Source: Sulfurovum sp.
GTDB taxonomy: Bacteria; Campylobacterota; Campylobacteria; Campylobacterales; Sulfurovaceae
DNA: 64,000 bases
Direction: 5' to 3'
Assembly: GCA_026990595.1 (NCBI GenBank)
Contig: JALXCZ010000052.1
Span: 1-64,000, forward strand
This document shows positions 7,937 to 17,855 of the stretch, in pieces. Within the stretch, counting starts at the first letter, position 1. Each line of letters begins with the position of its first letter. The position numbers and the translations under genes are program-made. The notes below the pieces were generated by a model. The model did not search any database, was not told where the DNA came from, and saw only the letters and a list, made by a program, of their open reading frames with translations.

Positions 7937-9427
7937 TTAATATCCGCTTGCGCTGATCATGTAGTAAAGATAAGAGATAAGCGGTTGAATGTAGAAGATC
8001 GCTCCTATGGTCGCTACTGTTGCCAAACCGATCACTGCCATAAGAGGCTTCGAGAGGTTATAGTAAACCGTATCTACATCTTTTACAGGCTCTTTTAGGA
8101 ACATATAAACGATCAACTTCAAATAGTAATATGCTGCAATCGCTGAGTTAAGACCCATCACAATCGCCAACCAAATATACCCTGAATTCACCGCTGCCTG
8201 CATTACATAAATTTTACCCCAAAATACTGAGAATGGAGGAACACCTGCAAGAGAGAGCATAAAGAGTCCCATGATCACTGCACCTATAGGCATGATATGG
8301 ATGAATCCTGCAAATTTTTCATACGGGTGGTCAAATCTTTGGTTAAATCTTCTATGCTTGTGACGGGAGATCCACAACATAGAGAATGCGCCAAGGTTCG
8401 TGAACATAAAGAGGGCATAGTAAAGGAAAATAGCTGTTGTACCTTCTGTGGTATCAAGTGCTAATGCCGCCATGATGAAACCGGCATGCGAAATAGAAGA
8501 ATATGCAAGCATACGTTTGACATCTTCCTGTACCAATGCCATAATATTTGCCAATGTCATTGTCAGCACAGCAAGGATCAAGATAATATCTCTTACCCAC
8601 TCAACACCAAGGTCAATATACATACCAAATATTCTAATAGAGACGACAAATGCCGCTATTTTAGGAACGACTGACATATATCCTGCCAATGGAGCCGAAG
8701 CACCCTCATACACATCCGGTGCCCAGGTATGGAAAGGGAAGAGTGAGAGTTTAAATGCAAATGCTGTAAGTAACAGTACAGATGCACCAAAAATAGCGAT
8801 CATGATCCCTGTTTCATGCATACGTACTGCCAATATCTCAGCTACTTTATAGAGTTCTATACTTCCAGTCAATCCATAGATGACTGCTGAACCCATAGCA
8901 TAGAAGGCAGCTGCGAGTGCACCCATAGTAAAGTACTTCACTGCTGCTTCATAGGAATTTGCTCTGTTATGCAACGCAATCAGCGTATAAAGAGCAAGTG
9001 ATGCTGTTTCAATCCCTACAAAGATAAGAATGAGGTTATCACTGGTCACCATGAACTGGAATCCTGCGATCATGAACAGGAAAAGTGCAAAGAATTCAGG
9101 ATAGGAATATTCATGAAATCTTTTAGAGGTCAATGAAAGTGGAATAAAGAGCATAGAAGCCACAATAATCATAAGCTGGGAAATAATAGAGATCCCATCA
9201 ATAAGCATGACATCAAAGAAACCGCGTTCATTAACATTAAGTCCAAGTACGGCACCAAAGTCGATCACCAAGATCAATAGTGTCAACATAACATAAAGAG
9301 ATTTGTGTAATTTGTTATTAACAAGGTCAAGTATTAAAATGATCAAACCTCCTGCAATTGCAACAAGCATTGGCGCAAGCGTGATAAGATTAAGACTTTC
9401 TAAACTTACATTAATAGGCTGTAACAT
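7937..9427 (-). CDS. nuoN: NADH-quinone oxidoreductase subunit N
   Basis: A 496-aa, roughly 14-helix membrane protein of the ND2/antiporter-like family, the last gene of the nuo operon. HTWAPDVYEGA lies near residue 235 in the conserved proton channel region. It is one of three antiporter-type pumps (with NuoL and NuoM) in the membrane arm of complex I. Its start codon overlaps the nuoM stop (TAATG). A diverged copy of part of this gene lies at 127-272. Confidence 0.95.
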   Translation of the reverse strand: MLQPINVSLESLNLITLAPMLVAIAGGLIILILDLVNNKLHKSLYVMLTLLILVIDFGAVLGLNVNERGFFDVMLIDGISIISQLMIIVASMLFIPLSLTSKRFHEYSYPEFFALFLFMIAGFQFMVTSDNLILIFVGIETASLALYTLIALHNRANSYEAAVKYFTMGALAAAFYAMGSAVIYGLTGSIELYKVAEILAVRMHETGIMIAIFGASVLLLTAFAFKLSLFPFHTWAPDVYEGASAPLAGYMSVVPKIAAFVVSIRIFGMYIDLGVEWVRDIILILAVLTMTLANIMALVQEDVKRMLAYSSISHAGFIMAALALDTTEGTTAIFLYYALFMFTNLGAFSMLWISRHKHRRFNQRFDHPYEKFAGFIHIMPIGAVIMGLFMLSLAGVPPFSVFWGKIYVMQAAVNSGYIWLAIVMGLNSAIAAYYYLKLIVYMFLKEPVKDVDTVYYNLSKPLMAVIGLATVATIGAIFYIQPLISYLYYMISASGY

Positions 9428-10953
9428 TACTTAACCTCCTTACTTGATTTTGCAACTTTTATCATATCTTTTGCCTCTTGTGTAATGGCTTTTTCATTCA
9501 TAAATGTCAACATTGCTTTGACTGAATGATCGATCGGTGCAAGTACCGGTTTAGGGTAAATACCCAACCAAACCACAATAAGAACCAACGGTACCAATGA
9601 CCATGTCTCTTTTGCATCTAAGTCTTTAAGTGTTTTATTGGCCTCATTGGTCACGGGACCAAAGAAACTCTTTTTATAAACGGTTAACATATAGATAGCT
9701 CCGATGATGATCGACGTACCCGCCAACACAGTCATTACAGGTGAAACTTCATAAAAACCAAGCAATACCAGAAACTCTCCGACAAAACCGATAGTCAACG
9801 GCAAACCTACTGCTGCCATAAGCATGATACCGAAGATCACTGCATATTTTGGCATCACAGAAGCCAGACCACCAAACTCACTCATAAGTTTCGTATGTCT
9901 CCTATCATAGATCACACCTACAAGCATGAACAGTGCACCTGAGACAATACCATGAGAGAGCATTTGAAAGACTGAACCACTGATACCCTCCGCATTCATT
10001 GCAAAAATACCAAGTATAATGATACCCATATGGGATACAGAGGAATAAGCAATTACTTGCTTCATATCTTTTTGTGCATAAGCAACCATTGCTGTATAGA
10101 TGATCATAACAATAGCGATCACAGCAATAGGAGTGATCATCATGACTGAAGCATCAGGAAACATCGGAAGCGAGAATCTTACAAATCCGTAAGTACCCAT
10201 TTTAAGTAGTACTGCTGCAAGTATCACTGAACCAATGGTCGGTGCTTGTCCGTGTGCATACGGAAGCCAGGTATGGAACGGGAACATTGGAACTTTGATC
10301 GCAAAACCAAGGAAGAATGCTGCAAACAACCATAACTGGTAATTGACAGGCAATACCAACGCATACCAGTCTGTGATCGCAAAACTCCATACCCCTGTCA
10401 AATTATGATAAACATAGGCTACAAAAAGCATACCTACCAACATGATAAGTGATCCTGTAAAGGTATAAAGGAAGAATTTAATTGAAGCATACACTCTAAG
10501 CGGTCCACCCCATGCACCGATAATATAGAGCATCGGAACCAATGAAAGTTCCCAGAACAGATAAAAGATGATCGCATCCAGTGCAACAAATACACCTACC
10601 ATTGTCATTTCAAGGAAAAGGAGTGTAATGATCATATTCTTAATGTCTTTGGTAATACTCATACTTATCATACCAATCAGTGTCATAAGTGTTGCCATAA
10701 TAAGAATAAATAATGAAATACCGTCAACACCCAAATAATAGGTAATACCGAAATCCGGGATAAGAGGGATCATTTCTACAAACTGCATCCCTGCATTGGC
10801 ACTGTCGAAACTGAACCATAACCATAGCGAAAGCAAGAACTCTATTGCCGCTACCGTGATACCGTAGGCTCTGGCACTATTCTTATCTACAACAAATCCT
10901 AACAATCCAGCGATTGCCGGGAAAAATACTAATATACTTAAAATATTATCCAT
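9427..10953 (-). CDS. nuoM: NADH-quinone oxidoreductase subunit M
   Basis: A 508-aa proton-pumping subunit of complex I with about 14 membrane helices. The family motif HTWLPYAHGQAP is in the middle of the protein, and a Glu in FWELSLVPM lies in the helix that carries the essential pumping residue. The length is normal for NuoM. It follows nuoL after a 9-nt gap and overlaps nuoN by one base. Confidence 0.95.
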   Translation of the reverse strand: MDNILSILVFFPAIAGLLGFVVDKNSARAYGITVAAIEFLLSLWLWFSFDSANAGMQFVEMIPLIPDFGITYYLGVDGISLFILIMATLMTLIGMISMSITKDIKNMIITLLFLEMTMVGVFVALDAIIFYLFWELSLVPMLYIIGAWGGPLRVYASIKFFLYTFTGSLIMLVGMLFVAYVYHNLTGVWSFAITDWYALVLPVNYQLWLFAAFFLGFAIKVPMFPFHTWLPYAHGQAPTIGSVILAAVLLKMGTYGFVRFSLPMFPDASVMMITPIAVIAIVMIIYTAMVAYAQKDMKQVIAYSSVSHMGIIILGIFAMNAEGISGSVFQMLSHGIVSGALFMLVGVIYDRRHTKLMSEFGGLASVMPKYAVIFGIMLMAAVGLPLTIGFVGEFLVLLGFYEVSPVMTVLAGTSIIIGAIYMLTVYKKSFFGPVTNEANKTLKDLDAKETWSLVPLVLIVVWLGIYPKPVLAPIDHSVKAMLTFMNEKAITQEAKDMIKVAKSSKEVK

Positions 10954-10962
10954 CTCTACTCC

Positions 10963-12855
10963 TTAACCTAACATCGCTGAGAGGGCTGCGATCACCAAGA
11001 GTAATACTCCACCGACAGCCATCCAATTCAGATAGTTTGAAAGGTTACCTGTTTGCATCTTTCTAGAACTGTCACCACTTTTATAAAGAAGGTTTGCAAT
11101 ACCATCCACAGTTGCATCCACCACACTCATATCTATTTTCCACATATTGTCAGAAAGCATTTTATACGGTTTTGTAATAAATGCTTCATACAATTGAGGA
11201 ATATAATATTGATTGGCAAGAAGCTTATAGATAAAGCTATTTTCCACTTTCTCATCTCTTTTAAGTCCTGCTGCATATTTTTTATATGCCAAAACAATAC
11301 CGCTAACAGCAAATGCAAGAACGATCAATCCAAGTATCCATGAAAGATGCTCCGTATGTTCACTCATTTCATATTCAGGTAAAAGCTGTGTAATAAAATG
11401 TTCAAATATACCCTTAAAAAAACCTGCAATCACAGCAAGTATTGCCAAAGGAGACATTGCAATAAGTACATAGGTTGGCATTTCATGCGGATGAATACCG
11501 AATTTTTTATATCTTTCATCACCATCAAATGTCAAGAATACCTGTCTAAAGCTATAAAACGCTGTCATACCTGCTGTAATAACCAATATAGCCCAAAGTA
11601 TAAATGTACCTTCGTTCCATGCACTTTCAATGATGGCATCTTTTGAAAAGTACCCTGCAAAGAAAGGAATACCTGCAAGCGCCAATGAGGCAAGACCCAT
11701 ATAGATATATGTCCATTTCATTACTTTTTTCAATCCACCCATCTTAAAGATGTCAAGTTCATCATCCATCGCATGCATGACATTACCTGCACCAAGGAAG
11801 AGAAGCGCTTTAAAGAATGCGTGTGCGGCCAAGTGGAAAAGTGCGATCCAGTAAGCTCCCAGACCGGCTGCTGCAAACATATATCCTAACTGTGAGAGTG
11901 TTGAGAATGCAATGATTCTTTTCAAGTCTCTGTTCACCAATGCCATAGATGCCGCAAAGAATGCAACAAATGTACCAAGTGCTGCAATAAAATAACTTAC
12001 TTCAGGGGTTACAGAAAACAGAGGATTGGCTCTGATCACCAGAAATACCCCTGCTGTTACCATTGTTGCTGCGTGGATCAATGCAGAAACCGGTGTAGGA
12101 CCTTCCATTGCATCGGTAAGCCATGTATGAAGTGGGAACTGTGCTGACTTGCCCATTGCACCAATAAAGAGTGCCACTGCAGCGGCATTTAGAACTGTTC
12201 CACTTAACTCAGGAAGAGCAGAGAAAACCACGTCATACTGCAAACTACCTACATTCCAATAGAGTATAAAGAGCCCAATCAACATACCAAGGTCAGCAAT
12301 ACGGTTCATAATAAATGCTTCATTTGCTGCCCATGATGGAGAGATAGAAGGATTCTCTTCTCGTGTTACATCTGCTTTATGATACCAGAAACCGATTAGT
12401 AGCCAAGAACAGACACCCACACCTTCCCAACCAATAAAGAGTCCTGCAAAGTTATCTGACATGACAAGGATCATCATGGAAAAAACAAATGCTGAAAGAT
12501 ACGAGAAGAATCTGTTAAAGCTCTTATCGTGATCCATATATCCTATAGAATACACATGTACGACGGTTGATACCAGTGTAACAACTGTCATCATGGTTAC
12601 AGAAACCTGATCTACTACAAAACCAAACGGAATATGAAGATCTCCTGCTGAGATCCAATCCATCATGGTCACATGGATCGTTTCTCCGGTATGATACACA
12701 TGATATGCCAATGTCGCGGAAGCGATAAAGGATATAAAAAGCAGTGTCGATGCCACAAGCCCTACAAAGAGCTGTTTTGGACTCATAGCAAAAAGAGCTG
12801 AGAACAGTGAACTCACAAATGGAGCAAAAAGTGCTATATATACTAAAGTTTCCAT
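10963..12855 (-). CDS. nuoL: NADH-quinone oxidoreductase subunit L
   Basis: A 630-aa membrane pump subunit with the diagnostic DAMEGPTPVSALIHAATM motif near residue 250 and GWEGVGVCSWLLIGFW near residue 140. The C-terminal part carries the extra helices expected of NuoL (the lateral helix region), ending in a hydrophobic segment. It sits 2 nt after nuoK. Confidence 0.95.
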   Translation of the reverse strand: METLVYIALFAPFVSSLFSALFAMSPKQLFVGLVASTLLFISFIASATLAYHVYHTGETIHVTMMDWISAGDLHIPFGFVVDQVSVTMMTVVTLVSTVVHVYSIGYMDHDKSFNRFFSYLSAFVFSMMILVMSDNFAGLFIGWEGVGVCSWLLIGFWYHKADVTREENPSISPSWAANEAFIMNRIADLGMLIGLFILYWNVGSLQYDVVFSALPELSGTVLNAAAVALFIGAMGKSAQFPLHTWLTDAMEGPTPVSALIHAATMVTAGVFLVIRANPLFSVTPEVSYFIAALGTFVAFFAASMALVNRDLKRIIAFSTLSQLGYMFAAAGLGAYWIALFHLAAHAFFKALLFLGAGNVMHAMDDELDIFKMGGLKKVMKWTYIYMGLASLALAGIPFFAGYFSKDAIIESAWNEGTFILWAILVITAGMTAFYSFRQVFLTFDGDERYKKFGIHPHEMPTYVLIAMSPLAILAVIAGFFKGIFEHFITQLLPEYEMSEHTEHLSWILGLIVLAFAVSGIVLAYKKYAAGLKRDEKVENSFIYKLLANQYYIPQLYEAFITKPYKMLSDNMWKIDMSVVDATVDGIANLLYKSGDSSRKMQTGNLSNYLNWMAVGGVLLLVIAALSAMLG

Positions 12856-12857
12856 TT

Positions 12858-13160
12858 CTACCCCCTCATATTCGCAAGATCGTCAAGATCTAAACTACCG
12901 TGTTTTTTATATAACACGATCAAAATACCAAGTCCGACTGCTACTTCACTTGCTGCAATAGCGATCACAAAAAATGCGAACATTTGACCTGTAAGATCAT
13001 TATAATAGTGTGAGATCGCTGCAAATGCAATATTGACTGCATTGAGCATCACTTCTGTTGCGAAGAAAAGCATTAAAAGATTTCTTCTTCTCAGTACACC
13101 CACCAATCCTACAGAGAAGATCAGTGCTGAGACGATAAGGTAGTGAGTTAAACTTATCAT
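12858..13160 (-). CDS. nuoK: NADH-quinone oxidoreductase subunit K
   Basis: A 100-aa protein of three membrane helices, full length for NuoK. FATEVMLNAVN contains the conserved Glu of helix 2 used in proton translocation, and a second acidic residue is present in AASEVAVGLGI. It overlaps nuoJ by 4 nt. Confidence 0.95.
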   Translation of the reverse strand: MISLTHYLIVSALIFSVGLVGVLRRRNLLMLFFATEVMLNAVNIAFAAISHYYNDLTGQMFAFFVIAIAASEVAVGLGILIVLYKKHGSLDLDDLANMRG

Positions 13161-13726
13161 TTTGCATCCTTTGGTGTCAAGATTTCATCATCTGCATGTT
13201 CATCTTCAGTCAGACTCTGATCCATTTTTTTACCTGCAAGGATAATCCCTGCGATCATTGCTACAAGCAGCATTACAGCTGCAACTTCAAACGGAATAAG
13301 GTACTTTGTAAAAAGTACGATCCCCACATCCTGCGCATTCCCTACACCTTCATGCATAGGATAAAGTGCCTGAATAGCATCAGAATGAATTGGTGCTGCG
13401 AACATAAGCACCAGCACCAATGCACTCAGGCCACCAAGTAAAAATACCAAACCTGGATTGGTATTTTTTTCTTTAATATCTTTTGTGGCATCAAAGAACA
13501 TCATTGCAAATGAGTAAAGTGCCATAACAGCACCTACATAGACAATGAGTTGTACTACACCAAGAAAATCTGCACCCAGGATAAAGAAAAATCCTGAGAT
13601 CAATACCATCCCTGCTGCAAGTGATGTCATTGCATAGAGTACATTTTTACTCAATACTGTCACAAGAAAAAGTCCTATTGTTAAAGCCGAAAATAGGTAA
13701 AAGGCTACTACTTCATACATATTCAC
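13157..13726 (-). CDS. nuoJ: NADH-quinone oxidoreductase subunit J
   Basis: A 189-aa protein with five predicted membrane helices, the NuoJ/ND6 family. The conserved VQLIVYVGAVMALY segment lies near residue 60 and carries the pi-bulge helix of complex I. The C-terminus is a charged cytoplasmic tail. It sits 5 nt after nuoI. Confidence 0.93.
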   Translation of the reverse strand: MNMYEVVAFYLFSALTIGLFLVTVLSKNVLYAMTSLAAGMVLISGFFFILGADFLGVVQLIVYVGAVMALYSFAMMFFDATKDIKEKNTNPGLVFLLGGLSALVLVLMFAAPIHSDAIQALYPMHEGVGNAQDVGIVLFTKYLIPFEVAAVMLLVAMIAGIILAGKKMDQSLTEDEHADDEILTPKDAK

Positions 13727-13731
13727 TCCTC

Positions 13732-14355
13732 CTAATACGCTAACGGCGTTGGTTTAATATTGTCATCTGCATTCGGTGATACTGCACCAAATCCTTGATA
13801 CTCTTGCTGTAAATTCAACTTATCGATAGGCGTTAACATATCTTCAAAGAGTGAAAAGCTTGCTCTCTGCTCAGAAGCTGTTTCATATCTTGGACCATGC
13901 ACAATAGCAAGTTCAGGACACACTTCTGCACAATACCCACAGAAAATACAGCGACCAAAGTTTATCGTATATTCACTCACCTCTTTACGCTGATTTTCAT
14001 CATATCTTGTATCCATAGTGATACAGTTGGAGATACAGATCTTTTCACAAAGTCCACATCCTATACATCTGTAATGACCACTCTCAAGCAATCTGAGCAT
14101 ATCATGAATCGCTCTGTATCTCGGAGAAATAGGAAGCTTTTCAAATGGATATTTCACAGTATGCATCTGCCCTTTAAACAAGGCATTGATCATCTCTCTG
14201 AGTGTTACCCAAAGCCCTACAAAAAGTTCACCCTTGAAAGTCCTTTTCACAACTTGTTTGAACTGACACCAACCGCTTTGCGGTGTTTCACCAAGATCAA
14301 GCATTGTGTAATTCTGTGTTCCTACATTTCTATTTTTAAATTGTTCTAAACCCAT
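13732..14355 (-). CDS. nuoI: NADH-quinone oxidoreductase subunit I
   Basis: A 207-aa iron-sulfur subunit with two CxxCxxCxxxC motifs: CIGCGLCEKIC and CIFCGYCAEVCP, about 40 residues apart. They bind clusters N6a and N6b, which pass electrons toward NuoB. An N-terminal segment of about 70 residues precedes them, consistent with a membrane-associated form. Confidence 0.95.
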   Translation of the reverse strand: MGLEQFKNRNVGTQNYTMLDLGETPQSGWCQFKQVVKRTFKGELFVGLWVTLREMINALFKGQMHTVKYPFEKLPISPRYRAIHDMLRLLESGHYRCIGCGLCEKICISNCITMDTRYDENQRKEVSEYTINFGRCIFCGYCAEVCPELAIVHGPRYETASEQRASFSLFEDMLTPIDKLNLQQEYQGFGAVSPNADDNIKPTPLAY

Positions 14356-14364
14356 ATTCTCTCC

Positions 14365-15396
14365 TTACACCATCATCACAATACCAGTGATCACTACATT
14401 GATCACTGCGATCGGCATTAAAACTTTCCAGCACAGCCACATCAATTGATCCGGTCTTACATGCGGCCAAGCTGCCCTTACCCACAACATGAGGAAAAAG
14501 AAGAACCCGACTTTCAGTATGATAGTCAGCCATCCAAGTCCCCCTTCACTGTATCCACCAAGGAAAACGATCGCTGCAATGATAGAGATCGTGATCATAT
14601 TGGCATACTCACCGATAAAGAACATACCCCATCTCATTCCTGAATACTCCGTCGCATACCCTGAGACAACCTCTGCTTCATGTTCAAGAAGATCAAACGG
14701 TGTTCTGTTTGTCTCTGCAAATCCTGCGATCAGGAAAAGCACAAAAGCTACAGGCTGTTTCCAGATGATCCATGAACCGATCCCTGCTGCCTGCGCATTG
14801 TTGAAATCAACAAAAGAGAGTGAACCAACAAGCATGATAGGAGCCAAGATAGAAAGTCCTGTCACTACCTCATAACTCAAGAACTGTACTGCTGTTCTGG
14901 CAGCTCCTATAATACCCCATTTATTTGCCTGAGACATACCTGCAAGCAATGGACCGTAAAGTCCGGATGCCATCATTCCAAGTACGAACAAAATACCGAT
15001 ATTAAGATCTGCGGCAATGGATGGTACAAATGTACCTCCTAATAACGGAATCCAACTTGGGATCGTAAAATCCGGAAAAACAGGAACTGCCGCCAAAGCA
15101 ATAAATGCTGTGGCTGCTGTAATGACAGGCGCAACCATAAAAATAAATTTATTTGCATTCTGCGGTACAATATCTTCTTTGGTAAAGAGCTTGATACCGT
15201 CTGCAATAAGCTGCAGTAATCCGTATGGTCCTACATGCATAGGCCCTAATCTTCTTTGCATAAATGCAAGTACTTTCCTTTCGATAAATGTACCAAAACC
15301 TGCAATTGCAGAGATCACTGCCAAGATGATGATCGCCTTGATCAGTACACCTGCTGCAGTAGCTTCCGGTAAATTTTGTACGAGTGTTGTTTCCAT
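14365..15396 (-). CDS. nuoH: NADH-quinone oxidoreductase subunit H
   Basis: A 343-aa membrane protein with about eight helices. ERKVLAFMQRRLGPMHVGPYG near the N-terminus and AETNRTPFDLLEHEAEVVSG in the middle are the conserved quinone-channel motifs of NuoH/ND1. It forms the junction between the hydrophilic and membrane arms. It follows the second nuoG with a 1-nt gap. Confidence 0.96.
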   Translation of the reverse strand: METTLVQNLPEATAAGVLIKAIIILAVISAIAGFGTFIERKVLAFMQRRLGPMHVGPYGLLQLIADGIKLFTKEDIVPQNANKFIFMVAPVITAATAFIALAAVPVFPDFTIPSWIPLLGGTFVPSIAADLNIGILFVLGMMASGLYGPLLAGMSQANKWGIIGAARTAVQFLSYEVVTGLSILAPIMLVGSLSFVDFNNAQAAGIGSWIIWKQPVAFVLFLIAGFAETNRTPFDLLEHEAEVVSGYATEYSGMRWGMFFIGEYANMITISIIAAIVFLGGYSEGGLGWLTIILKVGFFFFLMLWVRAAWPHVRPDQLMWLCWKVLMPIAVINVVITGIVMMV

Positions 15397-15397
15397 A

Positions 15398-17854
15398 TTA
15401 CACCTTTCTCATTGTTACTGTTTTGTATCTGAACTCACCAAAGAGACCATACACATCCTGAGCACTTTTGAAATCACTAAGCGCAACGATATTACCATCC
15501 ATTCTCTCATCTGCAATCACATCTACACAGATGTTCCTGTCACCAAAATCAATTTCTACTTTGTTTCCAAGCTCTTCTGCTTTTGCAGGACTTGCATAAA
15601 GACCGAATGCTTCAAAGATCTCATGTGCTTTATTACTGAAGTCATTGAATTGTCTTTGCGGATTGCATCTGTAGACGATCTCTCCTTCAAGTACAGCAGA
15701 TTCATCAATTTTCTCTACCTTGATCTCTTTTGCCTTTCTGTTTTTTACTGTAAGCTTATAGCCTCTGTTTTCTGTACCATCATTCATATAGCCATTTGGA
15801 AGTGCATCAAATTCAACTGCTTTGAATCCTTTTTTTGTCGGGAGTGACACTGTCCAGTCAATAGTTTCAGCAGGAGCATAGGTAAGTGCTTTCATAATAT
15901 CATTTAGTTCATATCCTCTATATTCCAACGCTGCATTGGTAGGTGTTACTCTTTTATGCATATTGGTCAAGGTACCCTCTTGCTGGTTCATTGCCGGCAT
16001 ATCGAGATCACCATCACCAAGAGCAGAGAGTTTAAAATCTCCATTTTCGTTATACCCGATCGTATAACCTGTTGCAGTTTCATCAAGATCACAAATAAGT
16101 GCTACACCTAAAGAGTTTGTTTTAGGCGGAATCATCGCTACACGTACTGAGGAGGTCTGTTCAATGAGTGCAATAAGTTTTGCAATATTCTCTGCTTTCT
16201 CATGGAAATAGAGGTCTTCCCCCACAATAAGAGAAAAAGACTCTTTCTTTTTCATCATTTTTTCAAAACTCTCTGCAAAGGCATCGCTCTCTTTATCTAG
16301 AAGTTCTACAAGTCCATTACGTTGTACTGTGATCTCTTTTTCTACCGTTTCAGGTACTTTTTTTGTTACTTCTTTACTTTCTCCGGTCTCTTCGTCTACT
16401 ACCGTTTCAGTCACATCTTTCATAACTTTTTCTGTAATGGTTTTGGTCGTTTCAGATTTAAAACTTTCAAGATACTCTTTTACATCTGCAGGTAATTTCT
16501 CTCTGTCCGAAAAAAGATCTAGAATGAGATAGAGTGCTGCTTCCTCACGTCCTACTTTATGGGTAAAGAGCTCTACATTCTTACCAAATGTCGGTATAAG
16601 TGTGTCTCCAACGGGATGGAAATATAGTCCTGCCCCCTTATTCATCTTTTGGACATTGTTAAAAGCATAACGTGCGTTAGGGTTGTCATTTCTAAGTGCT
16701 GCACCGACACTCATTACAAAATCAGTTGCCATCACCTCTTTAAAATCATAACTATAAAGTGATTGACCTGATGCTGCACTGTAGGCATTCAGGAATTTTT
16801 GGAAGGCATACGCATCCGGATTCACAAGTTTCACACCCAGTTTCTCTTTCAGGGTTTGAAGCATCAATGCTTCTTCGTTGGTGATCACAGAGTTAAATCG
16901 GATACTCTCTGCTTTTTTAAATGCTTCAACAGCGGCAGAAAATGCTTTTTCATCTTTACCTGCCACACGGTTCTCAAAGTCATATCCGAAACGTCCTGCA
17001 CCGCAAAGCGAAACATAATTCCACTCATTGGTCACACGGTAGATTTTCTCATCTCTATCTTCAATAGAAGCAGGTTTAGTCTCATAATAGATCTGACAAC
17101 CACTGCTGCAGTGTGCACACGTTGCCGGTGTACGTTTAAGATCCCAGGCATTTGATTTATACTGGAAATCTCTACTGACCAAGGCACCTACCGGACAAAC
17201 AGCTGTACATTCACCACAATCAGAACAATTTGTATATTCTGTACCGTTACTTGGTGCAATTACTGACTTTTGAAGCTTGTTCCACATGGCATAAGCATCT
17301 TTAGGCATGGTCTCTTTGAAACCTTTATCAAGTGCTTCTCCACCCCTTTTTGCTGTAGTGATCGCCGCATCTCCTATCATATCTTTACAGACAGTAGTAC
17401 ATCTTTCACACACAATACAAAGTCCTGCATCATAATGCAGTACCGAAGACCAGTTTTTTGTCTCCCTTTTAGTATCTTGTATCATGAAGGGTTGTGCATC
17501 TACTCCCAATTCCAATGTATAGTTTTGCAGTTCACACTCACCGGATTTATCACATACACCACATTGAAGCGGGTGGTTGACATCATATACTTCCATGATC
17601 GCACGGCGTTCTTCAAGAATATTAGGCGTATCAACCGTGATCTCCATGCCCTCTTTTACTTTTGCATTACATGCATAAACCTGCTTTCCGTCAGCTTCTA
17701 CCAGACAGAGGCGGCACGCCAGTGTCGGTGAACATCTCGTCAAGTAACAAATTGCCGGAATAAAAACATCATTGGCACGTGCGGCATTAAGGATATACTC
17801 ACCCTCTTTCACTGCAAATTCTTTACCATCAATTTTAATATTGACTCTGCTCAT
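15398..17854 (-). CDS. nuoG: NADH-quinone oxidoreductase subunit G, second copy
   Basis: This is a NuoG of 818 aa if started at MSRVNIKIDG, which has an AGGGA ribosome binding site and starts just after the stop of the first nuoG; a longer start at 17875 overlaps that gene. In order it has a [2Fe-2S] domain (CYLTRC...CRLC), a HPLQCGVCDKSGEC motif, then two full CxxCxxCxxxC motifs (CIVCERCTTVC and CSDCGECTAVCP), then CAHCSSGC for cluster N7 and a truncated molybdopterin-like domain. The second four-Cys motif gives it one cluster more than the first copy. An acidic, lysine-rich insertion (KDVTETVVDEETGE and following) lies near residue 500. Confidence 0.93.
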   Translation of the reverse strand: MSRVNIKIDGKEFAVKEGEYILNAARANDVFIPAICYLTRCSPTLACRLCLVEADGKQVYACNAKVKEGMEITVDTPNILEERRAIMEVYDVNHPLQCGVCDKSGECELQNYTLELGVDAQPFMIQDTKRETKNWSSVLHYDAGLCIVCERCTTVCKDMIGDAAITTAKRGGEALDKGFKETMPKDAYAMWNKLQKSVIAPSNGTEYTNCSDCGECTAVCPVGALVSRDFQYKSNAWDLKRTPATCAHCSSGCQIYYETKPASIEDRDEKIYRVTNEWNYVSLCGAGRFGYDFENRVAGKDEKAFSAAVEAFKKAESIRFNSVITNEEALMLQTLKEKLGVKLVNPDAYAFQKFLNAYSAASGQSLYSYDFKEVMATDFVMSVGAALRNDNPNARYAFNNVQKMNKGAGLYFHPVGDTLIPTFGKNVELFTHKVGREEAALYLILDLFSDREKLPADVKEYLESFKSETTKTITEKVMKDVTETVVDEETGESKEVTKKVPETVEKEITVQRNGLVELLDKESDAFAESFEKMMKKKESFSLIVGEDLYFHEKAENIAKLIALIEQTSSVRVAMIPPKTNSLGVALICDLDETATGYTIGYNENGDFKLSALGDGDLDMPAMNQQEGTLTNMHKRVTPTNAALEYRGYELNDIMKALTYAPAETIDWTVSLPTKKGFKAVEFDALPNGYMNDGTENRGYKLTVKNRKAKEIKVEKIDESAVLEGEIVYRCNPQRQFNDFSNKAHEIFEAFGLYASPAKAEELGNKVEIDFGDRNICVDVIADERMDGNIVALSDFKSAQDVYGLFGEFRYKTVTMRKV

Positions 17855-17855
17855 A

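Noticed and set aside
15017..15847. 276-aa plus-strand frame across nuoH and the second nuoG
   Set aside because: It lies wholly antisense to two well-recognised nuo genes and resembles nothing; it has no ribosome binding site of note.
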